Assembly (NCBI GenBank): GCA_020217265.1
Contig: JAIWOS010000010.1
Coordinates: forward strand, 1-16,978
Length of the DNA: 16,978 nt
Source of the DNA: Thiobacillus sp.
GTDB taxonomy: Bacteria; Pseudomonadota; Gammaproteobacteria; Burkholderiales; Thiobacillaceae
Direction: 5' to 3'
How positions within the stretch are numbered: the stretch's first letter is position 1; each line of letters opens with the position of its first letter. The position numbers were made by a program, and so were the translations under genes. The notes under the pieces were generated by a model. The model saw only the letters and a list, made by a program, of their open reading frames with translations. It had not been told where the DNA came from and ran no database searches. Below are positions 1 through 6,096 of the stretch, piece by piece.

Positions 1-1389
1 GATTGCGCGCCCGCCAGCCTCGGAAAAGGCGATCTGCAGGCCGCTGCGGTGGGCGTGCCGGAACAGGGCGGTGCTGACGAGATGGTTGCCATGGACGATG
101 ACCTGGTCGAGCTTGTGTAGGGGAATGCTGGCAAGCGGTTCGCGGCCCCGGCTGACGAGCACACGGTCACCCTCCTTGAGCAACGTGAGCCCCTGTTCGA
201 GAATCACGAGGCTGCGCAGGATGGGCTCGAGCGCAGGGTTTTCTTCAATCCGGACGCAGGCGTCGGGATCGTCGTCGAATTCGGGCGTTTCAGGCAGGGC
301 CGCGAGCGGCGCGCGGCTGGACGCCCAGACCTCTGCGGCGTTCGTGAGCAGTTCGCCCGGGATGTCGTCAGCCACTTGGGGTGCCGCCACCGCGGGGAAT
401 TCTGGCTCGACGTCGGGCGCCTCGGGCGAGGGGGCTGGGGGCGCCGCTTGCTCGATGTGGGCGTAGTGCTTCTTGCTGGGCATGACCCACGGGGCCGCTT
501 CGGGGTCGGCGGGCCGCATCAGGTTGCGGATGAAGTCGACTCCGAGAAAGCTGAAGCCGTCGTCGAAGTGGGTGACGCGGGTCTTTTCTGGCTTGAGCCG
601 GAGCCGCAGGGTGTCGACGACCTCTTGGGTCAGCTCGAGCGCCTGGCGCGCGGTGTCGTGGTCGCGGCAGAGGATGAGGAAGTCGTCGGCGAAACGCACC
701 AGTCTGAGGTTGTGCGCGAGCAGGGCTTCGTCGAAGTCGTCAAGATAAAGATTGGACAACAGCGGTGACAGCGGCGAACCCTGGGGCACGCCCTTGATGA
801 GGAGGCGGGGCTGGCTGCCATCGTGCGGCTGCAGCGTTGCCGCAAGCCAGAGTTCGATGAGCGGCAGCAGCGAGTGGTCCGCGATGGTGCGGCGGATCTT
901 TGCGAGCAGAAGCGCGTGATCGATCTCGTCGAAGAAGGTCTGGATGTCGGCATCGACAACCCATTGGTAGCCTTGGTCGCGATAATGGGCCACCCGTGCC
1001 AGGGCCATGGGAACAGACCGTCCGACACGATATGCGTAGCTGGTTTCCTCGAGGTGTTTGTCGAACAGCGGGCCGAGGACGCGGGCGACGGCGGTCTGCA
1101 GGACGCGGTCGCGCACGGCAGGCACTGCAAGGCGGCGCTCGCTGCCGTCGGGCTTGTCGATGGACAGTCCGCGCAGCGGTAGCGGCCGGTATTCCTTGCG
1201 CTCGACCTGATGCTTGAGGGTGAGCAGGCGGCCGAACACGTTGTGCGCGAAATCGTCGATGCTCTGTCCGTCGACCCCGGGCATGCCGGCATTCTTGCTG
1301 ACCTTCTCCCAGGCGGCGAACAGGTTGCCGGGCTCAATGGCAAGTTCGATGAGCGGAACAGGGGCGGAGTCAGCGGCTGTTTCTGTCAT
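1..1389 (-). CDS. Reverse transcriptase-Cas1 fusion protein (partial, runs off left edge)
   Basis: An open frame of 463 codons runs from ATG (1389-1387) to the window edge without a stop. Residues about 20-290 are a group II intron-like reverse transcriptase: an NAGMPGVDG start motif, DADIQTFFDEID (D146, D148), QGSPLSPLLSN from Q203, the catalytic FADD at 233-236, then a LKPEKT/FLGVDF segment. An acidic, proline-rich linker (about 300-390) follows. From about residue 394 the sequence matches the Cas1 N-terminal beta domain (LLKEGDRVLVSRG, then IPLHKLDQVIVHGN, LVSTALFRHAHRSGLQIAFSEAGG). In known systems such fusions acquire CRISPR spacers, including from RNA, and usually accompany type III loci. 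The Cas1 catalytic domain and any cas2 or array lie outside. No Cas6 domain precedes the RT. The frame stays open upstream, so an ATG at 1482 is an alternative start. No good ribosome site marks either ATG. Confidence 0.9.
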   Translation of the reverse strand, partial: MTETAADSAPVPLIELAIEPGNLFAAWEKVSKNAGMPGVDGQSIDDFAHNVFGRLLTLKHQVERKEYRPLPLRGLSIDKPDGSERRLAVPAVRDRVLQTAVARVLGPLFDKHLEETSYAYRVGRSVPMALARVAHYRDQGYQWVVDADIQTFFDEIDHALLLAKIRRTIADHSLLPLIELWLAATLQPHDGSQPRLLIKGVPQGSPLSPLLSNLYLDDFDEALLAHNLRLVRFADDFLILCRDHDTARQALELTQEVVDTLRLRLKPEKTRVTHFDDGFSFLGVDFIRNLMRPADPEAAPWVMPSKKHYAHIEQAAPPAPSPEAPDVEPEFPAVAAPQVADDIPGELLTNAAEVWASSRAPLAALPETPEFDDDPDACVRIEENPALEPILRSLVILEQGLTLLKEGDRVLVSRGREPLASIPLHKLDQVIVHGNHLVSTALFRHAHRSGLQIAFSEAGGRAI

Positions 1390-1429
1390 GGCCGCAATGT
1401 TGCAGCGCACACGCGGGGCAGGCTTGAAT

Positions 1430-1441
1430 CGCAAGCTTGCG
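1430..1441. repeat. 12-bp perfect palindrome between divergent genes
   Basis: CGCAAGCTTGCG is a perfect palindrome in the 116-bp region between the RT-Cas1 start (1389) and the small gene at 1506. Its position would suit a shared operator, but a palindrome of this size can occur by chance and no promoter is clear beside it. Confidence 0.35.
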
Positions 1442-1505
1442 GTCGCGTGCCAGCGCCATCGCGGCGGCACAATGGGCGCCATCAACACACAACGAGGAGA
1501 CGATC

Positions 1506-1796
1506 ATGTCTTTGTGGAACAGCATTCTTGGTTGGTTCTGGCCGGACGATGACAGCGCGAATACGGACCCGTCGTCCATCGGACAGGACGATGCGTACTG
1601 CACCATCAATCCCGCGACGGGCCTGCCGATGGTCGGCGGCTGCGGTGGCGTGGACGTGGCAGGCAACCCGTTCGGGGTGGACTGGAGCCACCATGCCACT
1701 GACTCATTGAACAACGCCGACTGTTCGTACAGTTCGGATGCAGGCTGTTGGGACAGCAGTTCCTGGAACAGCGGAACGTCTGGCTGGAACGATTGA
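1506..1796 (+). CDS. Small Trp/Ser/Asp-rich hypothetical protein
   Basis: This is a 96-residue protein. The ATG at 1506 is chosen because an AGGAGA ribosome site (1495-1500) sits 5 nt upstream; the in-frame ATG at 1437 lacks one and would add an unlikely Arg/Ala-rich leader. The N-terminus (SLWNSILGWFWP) is hydrophobic and could lie on a membrane surface. The middle holds a recognisable block, INPATGLPMVGG followed by GGVDVAGNPFG, which I recall in other small uncharacterised proteobacterial proteins. The tail is rich in Ser, Trp, Asp and Cys (Cys at about 32, 46, 73 and 81). No enzyme motif is visible and the function is unknown. It is transcribed away from RT-Cas1 and may or may not belong to that locus. 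Confidence 0.7.
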   Translation: MSLWNSILGWFWPDDDSANTDPSSIGQDDAYCTINPATGLPMVGGCGGVDVAGNPFGVDWSHHATDSLNNADCSYSSDAGCWDSSSWNSGTSGWND

Positions 1797-1892
1797 CTGT
1801 CGATGACGACGGCGCTCAGGCGCACATTGTCGGCTCGCCCGCACGCGGTTCGTCCGCGAAGGCATTTTGTGAGGTTCTAGGGAGATAAACGC

Positions 1893-2267
1893 ATGTACGA
1901 AGACCGGACCTTTTCCGTCGTCCAGACCGTATGCATCTGCGACCGCTGCGGGCTGGAGATGCGCCAGGTAGCCCTCGACGGCGAGTGGGAAGAGCGTCTC
2001 ACGGTCGCGTTTCGTGGCGGCTACCATTCCGAATTCGGCGACGGCAACCTCGTCGAACTCGACCTCTGCCAGCACTGCGTGCGCGATCTTCTGGGGCCGT
2101 TCATGCGTATCACCCAAGACGACCCCTTCGAGCCGCGCCACAAGCCGGCCTATGAGGCGCGCCGCGCCTATCAGGACTATCAGCTTCGCGAACAGATGAG
2201 GCGTCCGCGCAGCCTGGTCGACCTCTTCAGAGGTCCGGAGCGGGACCGCGAGAATCCGGTCGACTGA
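1893..2267 (+). CDS. Small protein with paired CxxC motifs, function unknown
   Basis: This 124-residue protein starts at ATG 1893, with an AGGGAG ribosome site about 8 nt upstream. Cys14, Cys16 and Cys19 (CICDRCG) and Cys59 and Cys62 (CQHC) form two cysteine knuckles about 40 residues apart, which suggests a zinc-ribbon-like fold. A ribbon of this kind with an acidic FGDG..VELDLC stretch occurs in uncharacterised bacterial proteins as far as I recall. The C-terminal third (about 80-124) is highly charged and Arg-rich, so nucleic-acid or protein binding is possible but unproven. It lies 96 bp after the previous small gene on the same strand. No signal peptide or membrane segment is visible. 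Confidence 0.72.
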   Translation: MYEDRTFSVVQTVCICDRCGLEMRQVALDGEWEERLTVAFRGGYHSEFGDGNLVELDLCQHCVRDLLGPFMRITQDDPFEPRHKPAYEARRAYQDYQLREQMRRPRSLVDLFRGPERDRENPVD

Positions 2268-2650
2268 TGTTGGCCGGCGAGTCCTGGCCCAGTCCGCCAA
2301 GCGGGGCGTTCCGTCGGCCACGTCGCGGCATTCCTGCGTGATGGCCGCGTGCTGCGGGTTCGAGCTACAGCAGTTGGAATTTCCAACGCCGGATCAGCCG
2401 GGGGGGGAACTGCAAACGGCGGCCGCCGCGAGCTGAATGCCGCCTCTTCTTGGACCCGGGCGACCGATAAAGATGCAGCCGATGATCTCCGTTACAACGT
2501 CGTTGCCGGACGTTGGCCAGGGCGTGGCCAGCTGGCAGATTGAAGCGGCTTGAGCCGGAAATGCCTCGAGAACGAGGCTGTGTCGCACTTGTTGAAGAGT
2601 CTGGAAATAGGCGCGCCCTGCCAAGGCCGATTCCCGGGAGGGATTAGTTA
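2268..2650. other. 383-bp non-coding gap upstream of the HEPN/AAA operon
   Basis: No convincing gene is seen on either strand. The gap holds a 15-bp palindrome (2373-2387), a small hairpin with GCCTCG arms and an AGAA loop (2563-2578), and a short direct repeat TGGCCAG (2514-2520 and 2525-2531). No CRISPR-like repeats occur. The end of the gap carries the ribosome site of the next gene (GGGAGGG around 2636-2642). Confidence 0.6.
2373..2387. repeat. 15-bp palindrome, candidate operator
   Basis: GTTGGAATTTCCAAC has two perfect 7-bp arms around one central base. It lies 263 bp before the HEPN gene, inside non-coding DNA. The size and symmetry suit a dimeric repressor site, but no regulator gene is adjacent and no second copy was noticed. 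Confidence 0.4.
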
Positions 2651-3247
2651 ATGAGTCAGTTGGAAGCCATCGTCAGTTGGACCAAGAAAATCGAGTCGAC
2701 GCTCGAAAGGCAGCTGGGCGCGAAAGGGCGCGGCCTGCACGAGAAGACGAGTTCGGTTGCGCATCGCCTCGACGCAAGCCTGGTGAAACTTCTCAGGCGA
2801 ATTGCGACGATTCGCAACAGATCCATGCACGAAGATGGCTATCAGGTCGAGGACCTCGAGCGCTTCATCAAGGATTGCGACACTGCGCACAGGCAGATTC
2901 TAGCGATCGGAAACGGCAAGGGCTTCAGCGTGGTGCCGGCCGTCTCCGCAGGGCATATCGGCGCCTTCTCGTCTGTGTCTGCCTTCTCGGATTCCGTGAC
3001 CGGGGTGAAGGGGTTCTTGCTGCGTGAATTCGCTTTCCTCATCTCGCCGCTGATGCTGTTGACGACCGGCAAGGTGCTTCTCAGCCGCCTGCTTTCGGTG
3101 TTGCTCGTCGCCATCTTCGTCGGGGTCACGACAGCAACCCTGTCTGCGTTCGTGCTTCACCCGGCAGGCTGGACTTGGCTTTGGATTGTGCTTGGCGCTG
3201 GCGTCTCCGCGCTGCTTGCCTTTCTCCTGTTTGTTTCTGCGTTGTGA
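2651..3247 (+). CDS. HEPN-domain protein with C-terminal membrane anchor
   Basis: This 198-residue protein starts at ATG 2651, about 8 nt after a GGGAGGG ribosome site. Residues 1-88 look like an all-helical HEPN/DUF4145-type domain carrying RNRSMH at 55-60, the R-x4-H catalytic motif of HEPN ribonucleases, followed by EDGY as in many such domains. Residues about 89-125 form a Gly/Ser-rich linker, then three hydrophobic segments (about 126-143, 146-169 and 174-197) end the protein. In the family, HEPN domains often cut RNA in toxin-antitoxin, CRISPR-associated and abortive-infection settings; RNase activity here is inferred. The stop is 5 bp before the AAA+ gene, so the two are probably co-translated and may form a membrane complex. 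A non-catalytic, dimerising HEPN is the main alternative. Confidence 0.75.
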   Translation: MSQLEAIVSWTKKIESTLERQLGAKGRGLHEKTSSVAHRLDASLVKLLRRIATIRNRSMHEDGYQVEDLERFIKDCDTAHRQILAIGNGKGFSVVPAVSAGHIGAFSSVSAFSDSVTGVKGFLLREFAFLISPLMLLTTGKVLLSRLLSVLLVAIFVGVTTATLSAFVLHPAGWTWLWIVLGAGVSALLAFLLFVSAL

Positions 3248-3252
3248 CTGCC

Positions 3253-5361
3253 ATGAAAGACTTGTTTCTGACTGTTCGTTCCACTGCGCTGCCGCAAGCG
3301 CACGTCCTCGTCGGCTTCCTGCTTGCGCTCGGCAACCTCTCACAGGTCTATGGTGGGGGGCGCTCGTTTGCCTCCGCCGAGGGCATCCTCACCGTTCTGG
3401 TGTCCGGATTGGCGATTGTGCTCTTTGTTTTCTCGGGGCAACTCTCTCAGACGCAGTCCTATCTGAGCCGGGCTGCCTGGGTCTTCATCTCGGCGGTGCC
3501 TGTCTGGATCGCATGGGATCTGTACCCGTTCTACGCTGAAGCCGTGGCTCACGACATTGTCGTGAAACAGGCCGGCGAGGGCGCCATGTTCAGGCCAAAC
3601 GAAACCCCGGAATGGTATTCGGTTGCGCTTGGTGCCTACTTCGCTCTGTCAGCGGTTCTTGTCGCCAACCTTGCGTTTGCCGTTTATGTGTCGTTCTTCA
3701 TCTTGTTCAGGGAGGTTTCGGAAGGCATATTGGACATGGGCGGCTTCGATCCAAAAAAGAATGGCGTGGCCGTTTTCGAAATCGTGCGGGACACTTTCGG
3801 TAAGAAGCAACCGGAGCCGGCGCCGTCACCGGTGCAGTCCTCTTCCTACAAGGACCTGGTCACGCGCGACACCGAGGCGCTTCCAGCCCGATTCACGTTC
3901 GACGATCTTGCCGGCCAGGAGGGACTGAAGACTAAGCTCTGGGACGCGGCCCAGGAGTGGAACAACGGCGGCAAGAAGAACGGCAGGAACGGCATCTTCC
4001 TGCACGGCGTGCCAGGCACCGGCAAGACCGCCTTTGCCGAGGCGCTGGCGGGCGAGGTCAGCCTCAGGATCATGAAGGTCAACGTCGGCAGCATTGCGTC
4101 GCGCTGGGTCAACCAGACGACCGAGCAACTGCAGGACATCATCGACTCCGCGCTGCGCCAGGCGCCGTGCGTGCTGTTCCTCGACGAGGTTGAAGCGATC
4201 TTCCCCGACCGCAGCCGCATCGAGCGCGGCGACTCCGAGGAGTCCAAGGTGGTCGGGGGCTTCCTCACGTCCATCGAGAAGCTGCGCGCCGGCAAGGTAC
4301 TGCTCGTCGCGGCGACCAACCACAAGGACCGCGTGGACGCCGCCGTGATCCGCGAGGGACGCTTCGATTTCCATGTCGAAGTGACCGTGCCGGATTTCGA
4401 GGCGCGCAAGGGTCTGGTGGTCAACACGCTCAAGAAGGGGGGCAAAACCGTTGATCCTGTCGTGCTGGATCGCCTCTCTCGCCGGTGGGCCGGCTTCAAC
4501 GTACCGCGCATCCAGGAGGCCACCCGCCGGGCTGCCGGCTTTGCCACGACGAACGTCGTTTCCATGAACGATTTCATGAGCGGCCTGCGCGACGTGCAGG
4601 GCAACAACTCTGGTGTCTCCGAGAACGCGCCCGGGCTGCCCGATCTGTACTTCGATGACGACCTGAAGACCCGCCTGGAGACTCTGGCGGCGACCTTCGC
4701 TAGGTCGTACGAAATCGAAGCAACTGGCGCATCCATCCCGAAAGGTGTGGCCTTCTACGGTCCGCCCGGCACGGGAAAGACGGCTATGGCACAAGCGCTC
4801 GCCAAGTCATCCGGCTGGACGTTCATATCGACCAACGGCAAGGAGATCCTGTCCGATCCGAAGAAGCTCGCGGAAATCCGTCGCAAAGCCTCGGATCTGC
4901 GCCCGGCCATCGTCTTCATCGACGAGGCGGATGACATCTTGGGCGACCGTCGCATGTCCGGCCTAAAGCTCCACACCAACGAACTGCTAGCGACCATCGA
5001 CGGCGCCGGCGAGCCATTGCCGGATGTGGTGTGGATCATCGCCACCAACGATGTCGATAGTCTTGATGACGCCGTGATCCGTCGTTTCCCGGTTAAGATC
5101 GAGCTGCCTGTGCCCAGTGTCGAGGTACTGACCCGCATGATCCACGACTGGGCTGCCAAGCGAGCCGACATCATTCACGGCGAAGTCGAGGAGTGGTCCT
5201 CGAAGGTCGCCCAGGCACTCGATGGCCTGTCCCCGAGCGTGGTGATGGGCACTCTGGATTCTGCTCTAAACAGCGAGGCCGCTGCCAGCGTACTGCGCGG
5301 TGAAGCGATGAGTATCACGCTTGAAGAAGTCCTCAAAGCACGGAGGGAGATGCGGGCATGA
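3253..5361 (+). CDS. Membrane-anchored tandem AAA+ ATPase
   Basis: This 702-residue protein has four predicted N-terminal membrane helices (about 17-34, 44-62, 75-94 and 121-153), a linker (155-212) and two classical AAA domains. Domain 1 has Walker A GVPGTGKT (252-259), Walker B ending D311-E312, a sensor-1 AATN and an EGRFD arginine-finger region. Domain 2 has Walker A GPPGTGKT (503-510), Walker B D557-E558, a sensor-1 IATN and an IRRFP segment. Both look catalytically complete. There is no HExxH zinc protease, so this is not FtsH; a remodelling or unfolding role at the membrane is inferred. ATG 3253 is chosen because it falls just after the HEPN stop; ATG 3175 would add 26 residues overlapping that gene. 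The stop overlaps the next start (ATGA, 5358-5361). Confidence 0.85.
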   Translation: MKDLFLTVRSTALPQAHVLVGFLLALGNLSQVYGGGRSFASAEGILTVLVSGLAIVLFVFSGQLSQTQSYLSRAAWVFISAVPVWIAWDLYPFYAEAVAHDIVVKQAGEGAMFRPNETPEWYSVALGAYFALSAVLVANLAFAVYVSFFILFREVSEGILDMGGFDPKKNGVAVFEIVRDTFGKKQPEPAPSPVQSSSYKDLVTRDTEALPARFTFDDLAGQEGLKTKLWDAAQEWNNGGKKNGRNGIFLHGVPGTGKTAFAEALAGEVSLRIMKVNVGSIASRWVNQTTEQLQDIIDSALRQAPCVLFLDEVEAIFPDRSRIERGDSEESKVVGGFLTSIEKLRAGKVLLVAATNHKDRVDAAVIREGRFDFHVEVTVPDFEARKGLVVNTLKKGGKTVDPVVLDRLSRRWAGFNVPRIQEATRRAAGFATTNVVSMNDFMSGLRDVQGNNSGVSENAPGLPDLYFDDDLKTRLETLAATFARSYEIEATGASIPKGVAFYGPPGTGKTAMAQALAKSSGWTFISTNGKEILSDPKKLAEIRRKASDLRPAIVFIDEADDILGDRRMSGLKLHTNELLATIDGAGEPLPDVVWIIATNDVDSLDDAVIRRFPVKIELPVPSVEVLTRMIHDWAAKRADIIHGEVEEWSSKVAQALDGLSPSVVMGTLDSALNSEAAASVLRGEAMSITLEEVLKARREMRA

Positions 5362-5861
5362 AGAAGGCCTCGATCTCGGTCGTCCTGCTGGCGATGTCGA
5401 TGTCTCTTTCGTCCCCCTACGCTGCAGCCAGCATGATCGATTGGCTGTTTGTGAAGCCGGTCGAAAAGGCTATCGACGAGGAGGTGGTGGCAAGGGCCAT
5501 TGTTCGCGCCGTCATGAATCCAGGCACCGCGAAAAACGGCGGCAAAGCCAAAACGAGGCAAGCCGTGCCCGTTGCAGGGCGTGTGGAGGAAGGCGATTAC
5601 CGCCGCTTGCCGTTGACCGGCCGGCTTCGTTTCCCTGTGCCGAAGGACACGGACCTGGCTGCCCTGGAAGTCGGCCCGGCCGGCGGTTACCTGGATCGTT
5701 TCGGCAGCGAGTGGATTCCGTATCGCACGAGCGGACGCTTGGTTGCGTGGCGAATGAATCTTTCAGACCGTGGCCGTCTCCGTCTTTCCGGCATCGCCGA
5801 CGGCACGGGGTTCATCCTGGTCGACAGGGAGGGGAAGAAGATCACGGTCTCCGACTCGTAA
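5358..5861 (+). CDS. Exported protein, possible polymorphic-toxin-like C-terminus
   Basis: This 167-residue protein starts at ATG 5358, overlaps the AAA+ stop by 4 bp, and has a strong GGAGGGAG site just upstream. Residues 1-24 are a typical Sec signal peptide (KK, a hydrophobic core, then AAA), with no lipobox, so the product should be periplasmic or secreted. Residues about 25-75 include a basic KNGGKAKTR stretch. Residues about 100-165 contain YLDRFGSEW, then W-x-MNLSDRG and a FILVDREGKK strand. That pattern reminds me of the polymorphic toxin type 17 domain (DxFGxxW ... W-x-V-x-LS-x-x-G ... V-x-x-x-G), but this is from memory. Operon position ties it to the HEPN and AAA+ proteins as a periplasmic partner or effector. 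Function is not assigned. Confidence 0.72.
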   Translation: MKKASISVVLLAMSMSLSSPYAAASMIDWLFVKPVEKAIDEEVVARAIVRAVMNPGTAKNGGKAKTRQAVPVAGRVEEGDYRRLPLTGRLRFPVPKDTDLAALEVGPAGGYLDRFGSEWIPYRTSGRLVAWRMNLSDRGRLRLSGIADGTGFILVDREGKKITVSDS

Positions 5862-6046
5862 CTGCCTGTGTTCGCCTCACGCGCGTATCACCTTCCGAGG
5901 ACAAATGCATATTTCGCGGACGGTAGTACGTGATGGCGATCCTTAGGGAAACGCTGATTTTCACACCCCGTTTTCTCGCATTGGGGTACTCATTTACGAC
6001 TTTAATTGTTGGGAACATCAGTCCCCGGCGGGAACCCGGCCCAGGT

Positions 6047-6073
6047 TTGGCACTCTATGGCTCCGAGTGCTAA
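6047..6073. promoter_or_regulatory. CIRCE element (HrcA operator) upstream of rpoH
   Basis: TTGGCACTC, nine bases, then GAGTGCTAA reproduces the CIRCE consensus (TTAGCACTC-N9-GAGTGCTAA) with one mismatch, and the exact 9-9-9 spacing. HrcA binds this element to repress heat-shock genes such as groESL in many bacteria. It ends 24 bp before the rpoH start codon and covers the likely promoter. Confidence 0.88.
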
Positions 6074-6076
6074 TAT
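6047..6076 (+). promoter_or_regulatory. Predicted sigma-70 promoter of rpoH, overlapped by CIRCE
   Basis: TTGGCA (6047-6052) and TAATAT (6071-6076) are 18 bp apart and resemble -35 and -10 boxes. They fall within or at the edge of the CIRCE arms, so HrcA binding would block RNA polymerase. Transcription would start near 6083, which leaves a very short leader carrying the AAGGGAG ribosome site (6084-6090). Other upstream promoters are possible; no clear sigma-32 promoter was found. Confidence 0.5.
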
Positions 6077-6096
6077 TTGAGTGAAGGGAGTGATGA

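Noticed and set aside
630..1343. A 237-codon minus-strand frame
   Set aside because: It is a shifted shadow of the RT-Cas1 frame; all RT motifs are in the other frame.
1..2650. Diversity-generating retroelement or group II intron
   Set aside because: The RT continues into a Cas1 domain, not a maturase/endonuclease; no template/variable repeats or intron RNA boundaries were seen.
1797..2650. CRISPR array beside RT-Cas1
   Set aside because: No repeated 24-40 bp units with regular spacers are present in the non-coding stretches.
3826..4794. A 322-codon minus-strand frame inside the AAA+ gene
   Set aside because: It mirrors the AAA+ coding sequence, which has both Walker motifs intact; the minus frame has no domain.
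3253..5361. FtsH-type membrane protease
   Set aside because: It has N-terminal membrane helices and AAA domains but no HExxH zinc site, and it has two ATPase domains instead of one.
5862..6046. Sigma-32 promoter or terminator upstream of rpoH
   Set aside because: C-rich and A/T-rich patches exist, but neither a CTTGAA/CCCCAT pair nor a stable hairpin with a T-run could be supported.
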